From an uncultured Roseburia sp. (GTDB lineage Bacteria; Bacillota; Clostridia; Lachnospirales; Lachnospiraceae): a stretch of DNA of 62,968 nucleotides. The stretch spans positions 1-62,968 of the forward strand of contig CAKREH010000020.1 of the NCBI GenBank assembly GCA_934317215.1. Direction: 5' to 3'. The notes beneath the pieces are model-generated. The model did not search any database. It was not told where the DNA came from and worked only from the letters and a program-made list of their open reading frames with translations. A program made the translations under genes and the position numbers. Positions 8,604-17,098 of the stretch are shown in pieces. Every line of letters begins with the position of its first letter. The first letter of the stretch is position 1.

Positions 8604-9530
8604 ATGCAGGAATATTATTTAAACAGTGCAAAAGGCTGGCTTGGGAAAAAAGAAGAAAAGGATTCCAAAACAGATCCATGTGGGAAGATCCTTCAGATGG
8701 AATTGTCTGAATTTAAGGAGTTAGAGGGGGAGTACCCACATAAACGGAATCTGTTCCGCAGTATGAATCCCGTACAGTACTGCAAGGCAGAAAGTTTCGG
8801 GGACTGTCTGTTTGGGACGATGAAGATACCGCGCACACTCAAAGGCAAAGTGACTTATATCGAATTTGGATTTTACCTGAGGGGTGAAGAACTGCTTCTG
8901 ATCGAGGATGGCAGTTTCTTAAAGACGTGCCTTGGAAAGCTGGAAAAAATAATACCTTCAGCATGCAGCATGCACCAGTTTCTGGTCATGATCTTTGAGT
9001 TGCTGATCGAGGATGATGTGATCTATCTGCAGCAGCAGGAGGAGAAATTAGCATCCATTGAGGAAGAACTTTTAAAAAAGATCCCGGAGCATTTCTATGA
9101 GATCATTCTGCAGTATAGGAAACGTTTTTCGGCATATCATGCCTACTATGAGCAGCTTGTAAATCTTGCAGATGCCATGCAGAGTGATTTCGGACAGATC
9201 CTGACGGACAAGGAGCGTTCACTCTGGCAGCTTTATGCAAATCGTGTGGAGCGTCTGCATGATCATGTGGAACTCCTGAGGGAATATTTAGTGCAGATCC
9301 GCGAGTTATATCAGTCACTGATCGATGTGCAGCAGAATAAAGTCATGAGTATATTAACGGTAGTAACGACGATATTTCTCCCACTGACCCTGATCGCAGG
9401 ATGGTATGGCATGAATTTTCCCAATATGCCGGAGTTCGGATGGAAATATGCATACCCGGTCGTTATTATAGTCAGTATCTGCATCATTGCGGGAGAAATC
9501 ATTTATTTTAAGAAAAGGAAAATGCTGTAA
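8604..9530 (+). CDS. CorA-family divalent cation transporter
   Basis: The 308-residue protein has a soluble N-terminal domain with long helices (rich in Glu/Lys around residues 130-240) and two C-terminal membrane segments at about 247-268 and 280-300. The CorA signature GMN lies directly after the first segment in YGMNFPNMPE. This motif defines the Mg2+/Co2+ channel family. The charged tail KKRK after the second segment fits the pentameric channel topology. GGGAG about 7 nt upstream supports the start. The gene sits alone between the kinase-like gene and a terminator at 9572-9614. It is shorter and more divergent than E. coli CorA, so the cation is not certain. Confidence 0.85.
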   Translation: MQEYYLNSAKGWLGKKEEKDSKTDPCGKILQMELSEFKELEGEYPHKRNLFRSMNPVQYCKAESFGDCLFGTMKIPRTLKGKVTYIEFGFYLRGEELLLIEDGSFLKTCLGKLEKIIPSACSMHQFLVMIFELLIEDDVIYLQQQEEKLASIEEELLKKIPEHFYEIILQYRKRFSAYHAYYEQLVNLADAMQSDFGQILTDKERSLWQLYANRVERLHDHVELLREYLVQIRELYQSLIDVQQNKVMSILTVVTTIFLPLTLIAGWYGMNFPNMPEFGWKYAYPVVIIVSICIIAGEIIYFKKRKML

Positions 9531-9571
9531 GTAGAAACGATTTTGTGTATCAAATAAAATATGTGTGATAG

Positions 9572-9614
9572 AAAATCCGGAAATGGAGAGAAATCTTTGT
9601 TTCGGGATTTTTTG
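9572..9614 (+). terminator. Rho-independent terminator after the CorA-type gene
   Basis: AAAATCCGGAAA (from 9573) pairs with TTTCGGGATTTT (from 9600) with a single mismatch, followed by a T-rich tail. Confidence 0.65.
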
Positions 9615-9679
9615 TTTTCAGAACGATATGTCAAAGTGTACCAGGCTGGAATACAAAAAGCTTTTATAATAGCGGGGAG

Positions 9680-9883
9680 ATGCGTCAGGTTCTCCGTCCG
9701 ATTGATGTTTTGATACCGCATGGAAAATTTGTGTCGATCATTGACAATATTATTTTGGGACTTGAGATAAAGGGCGTGCCGAAGCGGGAAGCAAGAAAAC
9801 AGGAAGATATGCTGGAGACGGATTTCCGGGATCTGAAACAGCACTTGATGGGAGGGATGAGTGATGAAAAAAGGAGCGTATGA
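9680..9883 (+). CDS. Small hypothetical ORF, possibly a fragment
   Basis: A 67-residue ORF (starts MRQVLRPIDVLIPHG) that I do not recognise. A TATAAT at 9665-9670 and GGGGAG directly before the ATG are the only signals, and the ribosome site is too close to be good. The surrounding stretch 9531-10120 holds a terminator at 9572-9614, this ORF and an overlapping 62-codon frame (9880-10068) that resembles no known protein. It may be remnant DNA rather than a working gene. Confidence 0.25.
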   Translation: MRQVLRPIDVLIPHGKFVSIIDNIILGLEIKGVPKREARKQEDMLETDFRDLKQHLMGGMSDEKRSV

Positions 9884-10120
9884 GGTGGAGTAGTGTGAAA
9901 CGAAATCCGTTTTGGCGATGCGATATCTACTTTACCTGGGTGTCTACGATCGGCGGTTTTTTAGCGGGAACATTGGGCAGCAGAATCACACCGATACACC
10001 TTTTCCACCAAATTTACGAAAATAAATTTCGCAAATTTTCGGGACAAACCCGCCATCTTATAGTATAATAACCGTACTAAAGTAATATAACCACCCCCAC
10101 ACAGGAAAAGGAGACCAGCT

Positions 10121-10354
10121 ATGATAAATCCGGCATCAATAATGAAGATCATGAACGCCAAAAATAAATTCACAGCAAACCACCCGAAATTTGCAGCCTT
10201 TTTGAATGCAGTATTTTCTACTGGCATCACGGAGGGAACGATCATTGAGATCACCGTGACAAAGCCGGGAGAGGAACCGATCACGACGAACATGAAAGTA
10301 CAGCAGTCGGATCTTGACCTGTTACAGGAACTACAGGACATTGCAAAAATGTAA
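10121..10354 (+). CDS. Small conserved-looking hypothetical protein
   Basis: A 77-residue protein beginning MINPASIMKIMNAKNKF and ending in QELQDIAKM. It has an AAAGGAG ribosome site at good spacing and a TATAAT at 10064-10069 upstream. It is soluble and mildly basic, with a predicted helix-strand-helix layout. I recall similar small proteins in other Lachnospiraceae but cannot name a domain. It lies 20 bp ahead of the GH31 gene and may be co-transcribed with it. Confidence 0.6.
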   Translation: MINPASIMKIMNAKNKFTANHPKFAAFLNAVFSTGITEGTIIEITVTKPGEEPITTNMKVQQSDLDLLQELQDIAKM

Positions 10355-10374
10355 TAACAGAAAAGGAGAAGCAT

Positions 10375-12618
10375 ATGTTAGGAAAAAAACTTTCTTATCA
10401 GACCAATGGAAGTACAGTAGAATTTGAATTTGAACATGGAACGGCATATGTCACGGCAGTCACGGACACGATCATGAACGTATTTGTTCCGTATCAGTCG
10501 AAAGACCACCGTTCAAAAGCAATCGAGGGAGATAAAAGACTTCCGGTTACCGTAGAAGTCTCTGAGGAAGACGGAGCAGTACAGATTAAAACAGATAAGC
10601 TGACAGCTAAAGTATACGATGATTTTCTGATCGATTTTTATAAAAAAGATGGAACACTTTTATGTGCAGATTTCAGGGGAGAGCGAAAGAAAAAAAAGAA
10701 ATTAAGCGATGAAGCACTTGCAACGCTATTGTCTGAAGGACATGACGTATCTGCAGATGGTGAAAAGGAAGATCCTGTCATGGTCGTAAAGCAGATGACC
10801 GGGGATGAAAAATTCTATGGACTTGGAGATAAAACAGGTGTTTTAAATAAAAGAAATTATGAATATGAAAACTGGAATTCCGATCTGCCGCAGGCGCACA
10901 CGGACGATTTTAAGGCATTGTATAAATCCATTCCGTTTTTGATCACATTAAAAGATGCGGGTGTATTTGGAATGTTCTTTGACAACACTTACAGATCACA
11001 TGTCAATCTGGGAAAAGAGAACAGCGCCTGCTATTATTACAGTGCAGAGAACGGAAATCTCGATTATTATTTTATTTCCGGGGAAAAAATGACGGATATT
11101 GTGGAAGGCTATACTTATCTGACCGGAAGAACCCCTCTGCCGCAGCTTTGGACATTAGGACATCATCAGTCAAGATGGGGCTATGTGTCAGCTGATGATA
11201 TCAGATGTGTGGCACACAAATACAGAGAACTGCAGATTCCATGTGATACGATCCATTTTGATATCGATTATATGGATGGATATCGCGTATTTACCTGGAA
11301 TGAAAAGGACTTTGGAGCTCCGGGGGCGATCATAAAAGAGATCGCAGAGAATGGTTTTAAGGTTGTCTGCATCATCGATCCGGGTGTGAAATCAGATCCG
11401 GGATATGCAAAGTATGATGAGGGAATTGCGAATGATTATTTTGCGAAAACACCGGAAGGGGAAGTATACGTCAATGAAGTATGGCCGGGCGAAGCGGTAT
11501 ATCCTGATTTTGGAAAGCCGGATGTAAGAAAATGGTGGGCAGAAAATCAGAAATTCTTAGTGGATCTTGGTGTGCGAGGAACATGGAATGATATGAATGA
11601 GCCTGCAAGTTTCCGTGGAGAACTTCCACAGGATGTCGTTTTTACGGACGAGGATCAAAAGTCAGATCATGCGGCAATGCATAATGTTTATGGACATCTG
11701 ATGTCAAAGGCTACCTATGAGGGATTAAAGGAAGCCGATGGAAGAAGACCGTTCGTGATCACAAGAGCATGCTATGCAGGAACACAGAAATACTCTACCG
11801 TATGGACCGGAGATAACCAGAGCCTCTGGGCACACCTTAGAATGACGGTTCCACAGCTTTGCAATCTCGGTATAAGTGGAATTGCATTTGCAGGAACCGA
11901 TGTCGGCGGATTTGGTGCGGACTGCACACCGGAATTAATGTGCCGCTGGGTTCAGGTTGGTGCATTTTCCCCACTGTTCCGTAACCACTCTTCCATGGGA
12001 AGTACATTCCAGGAGCCGTGGCAGTTTGATGAGGAGACGATCCGCATCTACCGTAAATTTGTGGAATTAAGATATCAGTTACTTCCATATTTGTACGACC
12101 TGTTCCGCGAATGTGAACAGACCGGACTGCCGATCATGCGTCCTCTGGTTTTACATTATGAGAATGATCCGGAAGTCTGGAACTTAAACGGTGAATTTTT
12201 AGTTGGAGAAAATCTTTTAGCTGCACCTGTTTTAGAGCAGGGAGAGACGAAAAAGATCGTATATCTTCCAGAAGGCGTCTGGTATGATTATGAGACAAAG
12301 AAACCATATCAGGGCAGACAGTATTATATGGTAGACGCACCGCTTGATACCTGCCCGATGTTCGTAAAAGAGGGAGGAATGATCCCGACTTATGAACTGG
12401 CACAGTACATCGGTGAAAAGCCGTATGATACCTTGAAAATGCGTGTGTATCCGGGCAATGGAACTTATCTGCATTATCAGGATAACGGAGCGGATTTTGC
12501 TTACCGTGACGGTGCTTATAATGTGTATGAGTTTACGCACGAAGGGGACAAAAAAGAGGCATCCGTACAGATGAAAAAAGAAGGTTATACAAAATACAAA
12601 AATATTTTGTTTGAATAA
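10375..12618 (+). CDS. Glycoside hydrolase family 31 alpha-glucosidase
   Basis: The 747-residue enzyme has an N-terminal beta-sandwich (residues 1-240), a GH31 catalytic barrel and a C-terminal beta domain. The nucleophile is Asp406 in WNDMNEP and the probable acid/base is Asp480 in WTGDN, both typical of GH31. HFDIDYMDGYRVFTW and FAGTDVGGFGAD are further family landmarks. No signal peptide is present, so it acts in the cytoplasm, where GH31 alpha-glucosidases release glucose from maltooligosaccharides, isomaltose or related alpha-glucosides. AAAAGGAGAAGC gives a strong ribosome site. The exact linkage preference is not visible. With the glycogen genes at 22.7-25.1 kb it fits alpha-glucan metabolism. 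Confidence 0.92.
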   Translation: MLGKKLSYQTNGSTVEFEFEHGTAYVTAVTDTIMNVFVPYQSKDHRSKAIEGDKRLPVTVEVSEEDGAVQIKTDKLTAKVYDDFLIDFYKKDGTLLCADFRGERKKKKKLSDEALATLLSEGHDVSADGEKEDPVMVVKQMTGDEKFYGLGDKTGVLNKRNYEYENWNSDLPQAHTDDFKALYKSIPFLITLKDAGVFGMFFDNTYRSHVNLGKENSACYYYSAENGNLDYYFISGEKMTDIVEGYTYLTGRTPLPQLWTLGHHQSRWGYVSADDIRCVAHKYRELQIPCDTIHFDIDYMDGYRVFTWNEKDFGAPGAIIKEIAENGFKVVCIIDPGVKSDPGYAKYDEGIANDYFAKTPEGEVYVNEVWPGEAVYPDFGKPDVRKWWAENQKFLVDLGVRGTWNDMNEPASFRGELPQDVVFTDEDQKSDHAAMHNVYGHLMSKATYEGLKEADGRRPFVITRACYAGTQKYSTVWTGDNQSLWAHLRMTVPQLCNLGISGIAFAGTDVGGFGADCTPELMCRWVQVGAFSPLFRNHSSMGSTFQEPWQFDEETIRIYRKFVELRYQLLPYLYDLFRECEQTGLPIMRPLVLHYENDPEVWNLNGEFLVGENLLAAPVLEQGETKKIVYLPEGVWYDYETKKPYQGRQYYMVDAPLDTCPMFVKEGGMIPTYELAQYIGEKPYDTLKMRVYPGNGTYLHYQDNGADFAYRDGAYNVYEFTHEGDKKEASVQMKKEGYTKYKNILFE

Positions 12619-12695
12619 TTTTAACGCATAATGGAACCGGCACAAAAGTATTCCTGACGCATATGATATAGAGATGTTAGCGACAGGAGCAATGT

Positions 12696-13211
12696 GTGGA
12701 CTATAATCAGGAACAGTTTTTCCGTATGCAGATGGATGTGCCGAAAATGCCTTTTTATATGAGCTATCCGATGCAGAATCTGTATCTGACGGAAATGGAA
12801 TATGAAAAAGATATGGAACGCATGAAAGAGCTTTATCCGAAAGAGGTGAAGACGATCCTTTCCTATGTGGAAGATGAGTGCGACAAGATGGAGTATGAGG
12901 GAAGCCTGATGTTTGACGAGTATCCGGACCGCCTGATGTTAGAACAGGTGGCAGAGCGGATCTACCGCAATGTGGCAGGGGAAGACAAGAATGTTGAGGC
13001 AGAACAGTACTGGGGTGGAATGAATCCGCCGCCGGGCCCCGGGATGCCGCCTCCACCGGGACCTGGAATGCTGCCTCCACCGGGGCCTGGGATGCCGCCA
13101 CCTCCGCCCCCAGGAGGACGTGATGATATGCGGAGCCTGATCGGGGTATTATTAAATAATGAGATGTACAGACGGCGCTGCAGGCACAGAAGATGCAGGC
13201 GCTGGTGGTAA
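12696..13211 (+). CDS. Hypothetical protein with Pro/Gly/Met repeats and Arg/Cys/Trp tail
   Basis: The 171-residue protein starts at a GTG supported by AGGAG 6 nt upstream. Residues 1-105 are a Met/Tyr/Glu-rich helical domain (MSYPMQNLYLTEMEYEKDM). Residues 108-140 are a collagen-like or Pro-rich tract built on PPPGPGM, repeated four times, and the C-terminus is RRRCRHRRCRRWW. I recognise no domain. Pro/Gly/Met-rich proteins with short repeats and basic tails are seen among spore coat proteins, and the N-terminal part is loosely similar to coat-associated proteins of Clostridia. A spore coat role is inference only. A terminator follows at 13226-13262. Confidence 0.65.
   Translation: MDYNQEQFFRMQMDVPKMPFYMSYPMQNLYLTEMEYEKDMERMKELYPKEVKTILSYVEDECDKMEYEGSLMFDEYPDRLMLEQVAERIYRNVAGEDKNVEAEQYWGGMNPPPGPGMPPPPGPGMLPPPGPGMPPPPPPGGRDDMRSLIGVLLNNEMYRRRCRHRRCRRWW
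13018..13110 (+). repeat. Short GC-rich tandem repeats coding PPPGPGM
   Basis: The unit of about 24 bp (CCGGGACCTGGAATG-like with CCGCCTCCA) is repeated four times with small changes. It is markedly more GC-rich than the flanks and likely prone to slippage. Confidence 0.6.
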
Positions 13212-13225
13212 AACAAATGTTACAG

Positions 13226-13262
13226 AAAATGGGCAGGTCAGCAGTACACTGCCCGTTTTTTA
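13226..13262 (+). terminator. Rho-independent terminator
   Basis: GGGCAG (13231-13236) pairs with CTGCCC (13249-13254). The stem extends through A-T pairs into a T6 tract. Confidence 0.75.
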
Positions 13263-13431
13263 ATTCTCTTTCTTAAAATTTCAAAAGAATCAGCGATAGG
13301 CATTGCGGATTTGAAAAAAAATGCATACAATATATCTGTCGCTTTTTTTCGGGTTTCAGAAGAAATTACAAAGATGGCGGTTTTGACAGGGAAAATGATA
13401 TTTCATTCACATAGAGTAAGGAGACAATAAC

Positions 13432-15957
13432 GTGCAGAAAGGTGCAATTAAGGCAGTCGTACTGACCGTCGTTTTTTTTGTGGCAGTCGGAGTATTTAGT
13501 ATGATGACAAATCATGTCAATGAAGATCTGACAACAGAAATGAAAAATGCCACATTACCGGTCATCACATTAGAGAGCAGCGAACAGGAAATCAATGAAT
13601 TATATGGATATCGTACAAAGATGAATGCTGCGAGTATGCGCGATACGATCACACCGATCGGAAAAGACAGAAAACTTCCGGTTACGATCCAGACATACGA
13701 GACAAGCGTGGATGCGATCTCTTATGAAATACGAAGCCTTGATGGGGAGAGACTGATCGCCAATGCAGATGTCAATTCCTATGATGAGAAAAAAGGTACG
13801 ATCAAAGCAGAACTTGAAATCCAGAATCTGCTTCAGGAGGGGGAAGAGTATTTACTTCTCATTAATTTAGAGAGTGGAAAGGATGTCATTTATTATTATA
13901 CAAGGATTGTGGAAATGCCAAATGCGCATGTGAGCGAATCCTTAAAATTTGTAAAAGAGTTTCATAATACCACATTTAACAGTGAGACATCAGGAACGTT
14001 GTCAACATATATGGAAAAAACAACCGGAGATAACACAACATTACAGTTTGTTTCATTAAATTCTTCATTAAAACAGCTTGCCTGGGCGGATTTTAACGGA
14101 GAGCAGTTAACAACACCGGTGCCGTCCATAAAAGAAATCACAGATACCTATAATGTGATCGTGTTGAATTACGTTGTAACAAGCATCGGTGAGGGTGGAG
14201 AGAGCGAATATTATAACGTAGAAGAATATTACCGGGTGCGTTATACAAGCAGCAGGATGTATCTGCTCAATTTTGAACGCAGGATGAATCAGATTTTCCG
14301 TGGAGAAAATGCAAGCTTTTTTGACAATTATATCGAGCTTGGAATACGTTCCGGAAATGTGGAGTATCAGGCAAATGAGACAGGAAAAATAGTCGCATTT
14401 GTACAGGAAGGAGAACTCTGGAGTTATAATGCGACGGAAAATACACTTGCAAAAGTGTTCAGTTTTCGTGGATATGAAGGAATTGATAACCGTGAAAATT
14501 ACGGGGAACATGATATCAAGATTGTCCGGATTGATGAGGCGGGAAGCCTTGATTATATTGTATATGGCTATATAAACCGCGGAAATCATGAGGGAGAAGT
14601 AGGAATAGAAGTCAATCATTATGACAGTCTTTCAAATACAAATGAGGAGCTTGCATTTATATCTTCGGATAAGGCATATGAAGTCATGAAATCAGAACTT
14701 GGCCAGCTGATGTATGTGAATGAGGGTGGCGAATTATATCTGATGGTGGATGGCAGTGTATATGGGATTGACCTTAGCACGTTAGAAATGAAAGAACTGA
14801 TCAAGGGACTGGATAAAGAAGTATATGCAGTATCGGAATCTGACCGCTATTTTGCATGGACGAAAGACAGCCAGAACGGACAGAGCGATACGATTTCTGT
14901 CATCAACTTTTCCGGTGAAAAGATATTTACCATAACAGAAGGAAGTGGAAAATACGTAAAACCACTTGGATTTATGGGAGACGATTTTGTATACGGTGTA
15001 GCGAATGCGGCAGACGTATCAACAGAGGCCGCCGGAAATGTAATTTCCCCGATGTATCAGATTAAAATTTTAGATGTGTCATCCGATACACCATCCGTTT
15101 TAAAGACATATGAAAAAAATGGATATTATGTTTCCGGGGTTGATATTGAAGATTATACCATGTACTTAAATCGTATCCAGTATAATGGGACGGCGTATGT
15201 GGACGCGGATCAGGATATGATCATGAACCGGGAGGGAGATGGAAGTAAAATTGTTTCCATTGTAAGCAGCAGTTCCGACAGCAAAGAAACACAGTTTGAA
15301 ATTTCTCTGCCGGGAAATGTTGGTGAGAAGGCTCCAAGACTGCTGACTCCGCGGGAGACCATATTAGAACAGGACCGTACGCTCACACTTGAAGATAAGG
15401 GTGATAATGGAAAATATTATGTTTATGTAAAAGGTGATGTGGTCTATACCACAGATCAGGTGGCGGATGCGATCACGAAAGCAAATGAAAAAATGGGAGT
15501 TGTGGTAGGCGCGGATCAGGAATATATCTGGAAACGTTCCAGGAATGCGATCAGACCGGCACTTTCTGATATCGCAGTTGGTGCAGAAGATGTTTCTTCC
15601 GGCAGTATTGCACAGTGTATCAATGCAATGCTTGAGAAAGAGGGAATTAACATCAGTGTAAGTGCATTGATTGCGGGTGGGGAAACACCGAAGAATATTT
15701 TGAGTAATACGATGAAAGATGCAGGAATTTTAGATCTGACCGGGTGCAGTGTAGAGGAAGTCCTTTACTATGTAAGCTGCGGTAATCCGGTGTTTGCAAT
15801 GACAGGAAGTAATGAAGCAGTGCTGGTGGTAGGATATGATGCCAATAATGTCATTATTTTTGATCCTTCATCCGGAAGCAATTTTAAACAGAGCATAACG
15901 GAAGCAGATGCAGTATTTAAAGAAGCAGGGAATGTTTTCTTCACATATCTGAAATAA
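13432..15957 (+). CDS. Large membrane-anchored extracellular protein with degenerate C39-like domain
   Basis: This 841-residue protein starts at a GTG with AAGGAGA upstream. A single membrane segment lies at residues 5-24, after which the chain should be outside the cell. Residues 40-700 are beta-rich with repeated strand-turn patterns that could form a propeller-like fold. Residues about 715-841 resemble a C39/papain-like domain: Cys729 (SIAQCINAML), then VVGYD and Asp811 (IIFDPSSG). The position of the usual histidine carries Glu795 (GSNEAVLVVGYD). If the alignment is right the peptidase is inactive and may bind peptides instead. The protein is alone between a terminator and the HPr-like gene. 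No signal for substrate or partner is visible. Confidence 0.75.
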   Translation: MQKGAIKAVVLTVVFFVAVGVFSMMTNHVNEDLTTEMKNATLPVITLESSEQEINELYGYRTKMNAASMRDTITPIGKDRKLPVTIQTYETSVDAISYEIRSLDGERLIANADVNSYDEKKGTIKAELEIQNLLQEGEEYLLLINLESGKDVIYYYTRIVEMPNAHVSESLKFVKEFHNTTFNSETSGTLSTYMEKTTGDNTTLQFVSLNSSLKQLAWADFNGEQLTTPVPSIKEITDTYNVIVLNYVVTSIGEGGESEYYNVEEYYRVRYTSSRMYLLNFERRMNQIFRGENASFFDNYIELGIRSGNVEYQANETGKIVAFVQEGELWSYNATENTLAKVFSFRGYEGIDNRENYGEHDIKIVRIDEAGSLDYIVYGYINRGNHEGEVGIEVNHYDSLSNTNEELAFISSDKAYEVMKSELGQLMYVNEGGELYLMVDGSVYGIDLSTLEMKELIKGLDKEVYAVSESDRYFAWTKDSQNGQSDTISVINFSGEKIFTITEGSGKYVKPLGFMGDDFVYGVANAADVSTEAAGNVISPMYQIKILDVSSDTPSVLKTYEKNGYYVSGVDIEDYTMYLNRIQYNGTAYVDADQDMIMNREGDGSKIVSIVSSSSDSKETQFEISLPGNVGEKAPRLLTPRETILEQDRTLTLEDKGDNGKYYVYVKGDVVYTTDQVADAITKANEKMGVVVGADQEYIWKRSRNAIRPALSDIAVGAEDVSSGSIAQCINAMLEKEGINISVSALIAGGETPKNILSNTMKDAGILDLTGCSVEEVLYYVSCGNPVFAMTGSNEAVLVVGYDANNVIIFDPSSGSNFKQSITEADAVFKEAGNVFFTYLK

Positions 15958-16092
15958 AGCAAATGCAGAAAAAGGCAGATTTTACAGATACATTTCCAAT
16001 ATAAATACATGAAAAAAACGAGAAAACTGCATAAAAAAACAGTGCTTCCATAGAATAGTTCGTTGAACTTTAACAGATTTAAGTGAGACGTA

Positions 16093-16121
16093 TTGCAAAT
16101 TAAAGTCGAATGGGTTATATT
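16093..16121 (+). promoter_or_regulatory. SigA-type promoter for the HPr-like gene
   Basis: TTGCAA (16093-16098), 17-bp spacer, TATATT (16116-16121). The start codon lies 35 bp further on. Confidence 0.6.
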
Positions 16122-16155
16122 TTGAGAAGTACTTGAAAAGAGGAAGAGGATGAAT

Positions 16156-16410
16156 ATGAGCAGAAAAGAAGTAGTGGTTTCGAATGTTTCAAAAGAACAT
16201 GATAATCCAATTGCAGAACTGGTTCAGGTGGCTTGCCGCTATGACAGTGAGATTATCCTTGAGAGCAATAACCGCAGGATCAATGCAAAGAGTATCATGG
16301 GAATCATGGCATTTAATCCTTCAAAGGGTATGACAGTGAATATTGTCGCTGAAGGAAGCGATGAAGAAGAAGCATTAGATGCAATGGAGAAATTTTTAGT
16401 TTGTGAGTAG
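16156..16410 (+). CDS. HPr-like phosphocarrier paralogue with altered active site
   Basis: The 84-residue protein fits the HPr fold. Taking the ATG at 16156, which has AGAGG about 8 nt upstream (the ATG at 16150 is too close to it), His15 and Ser46 fall at exactly the canonical HPr positions. The active site reads HDNP instead of the usual HARP, so the catalytic Arg17 is Asn. The Ser46 region (KSIMGIMAF) keeps the HPrK/P recognition shape. In the PTS, His15 carries phosphate from enzyme I to EIIA, and Ser46 phosphorylation feeds carbon catabolite control. Loss of Arg17 should weaken phosphotransfer, so a regulatory Crh-like role is plausible. No other PTS gene is nearby. It is followed 24 bp later by the Ala/Lys-rich gene. 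Confidence 0.8.
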   Translation: MSRKEVVVSNVSKEHDNPIAELVQVACRYDSEIILESNNRRINAKSIMGIMAFNPSKGMTVNIVAEGSDEEEALDAMEKFLVCE

Positions 16411-16434
16411 TTTTTATTGAGGAGGGAATTCATT

Positions 16435-17013
16435 ATGGCAAAAGGAACCGTAGCAAAAAACAGTGCAGTCAAAGCAGAAAAGACAAATCAGGTAAAGGAA
16501 GCAGAGCCGAAGACAAATGAGAAGGCCAGCGAGGTTTTACAGGCAGCAAGAGATACTGCAGCCGCAGCAAAGACAGCAGTGAAAGAATCTGCATCTGAGG
16601 TAAAGGCAGCAGTTACTGAGAAAGCAACAGCAGTAAAAGCAGCTGTAGAAAAAACAGCAGCCAAAACAGAGGAATCAAAGGCAGATACGGTAAAAGCAGA
16701 GCCGGCGAAAGCGGTTGCAGCTGAGACAAAGGAAACTGTAAAACCTGTAAAAGAGAAGAAACCTTCAAGAGCAGCCAAAAAAGCAGCAGCAAAGGCAGCG
16801 GCAAAAGAAGAGTTAGTTCCGGAGGTATTTATCCAGTATCAGGGAAATGAAGCAATCGTTGCAGATGTGATCGAGAAAGCGAAAAATGAGTTTGTTGCAG
16901 ATGGTCACAGAGCATCATCCATCAAGAGCCTTCAGGTATATTTAAAACCGGAAGAATTTGCCGCATACTATGTGATCAACCAGAAGTTTGCAGGAAGAGT
17001 TGATCTGTTTTAG
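16435..17013 (+). CDS. Ala/Lys-rich protein with conserved C-terminal domain (DUF6465-like)
   Basis: The start at 16435 is set by GGAGGG at 16421-16426. The first 115 or so residues are a low-complexity Ala/Lys/Glu/Thr tract with heptad-like AAVKAAVEKTAAK repeats, similar to histone H1 tails. The last 70 residues form a compact domain (VFIQYQGNEAIVADVIEK ... IKSLQVYLKPEEFAAYYVIN ... GRVDLF). I believe this matches DUF6465, found in Lachnospiraceae, but could not search. The basic, repetitive N-terminus suggests nucleic-acid or nucleoid association; that is inference. It may share a promoter with the HPr-like gene and ends before a terminator. Confidence 0.7.
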   Translation: MAKGTVAKNSAVKAEKTNQVKEAEPKTNEKASEVLQAARDTAAAAKTAVKESASEVKAAVTEKATAVKAAVEKTAAKTEESKADTVKAEPAKAVAAETKETVKPVKEKKPSRAAKKAAAKAAAKEELVPEVFIQYQGNEAIVADVIEKAKNEFVADGHRASSIKSLQVYLKPEEFAAYYVINQKFAGRVDLF

Positions 17014-17054
17014 AATTGTTTGTCGGACAAACTTACATAGAAATGAGATAAGAA

Positions 17055-17090
17055 GAAACCGTTATATGAGAGTATGGCGGTTTCTTTTTT
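17055..17090 (+). terminator. Rho-independent terminator
   Basis: GAAACCG (17055-17061) pairs with CGGTTTC (17078-17084), followed by T6. The palindromic repeat begins right after the T-tract. Confidence 0.75.
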
Positions 17091-17098
17091 ATTCATAG

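Noticed and set aside
9880..10068. Short ORF MRWSSVKRNPFW...
   Set aside because: No ribosome site worth the name, no family and overlap with another dubious ORF.
12232..13101. A 289-codon minus-strand open frame opposite the GH31 end and the Pro-rich gene
   Set aside because: It is antisense to two better genes, with low-complexity Ser/Pro/His composition typical of shadow frames. No ribosome site or family.
13962..14619. Minus-strand frames inside the large extracellular protein gene
   Set aside because: Antisense to a single clear 841-codon gene; no support for coding.
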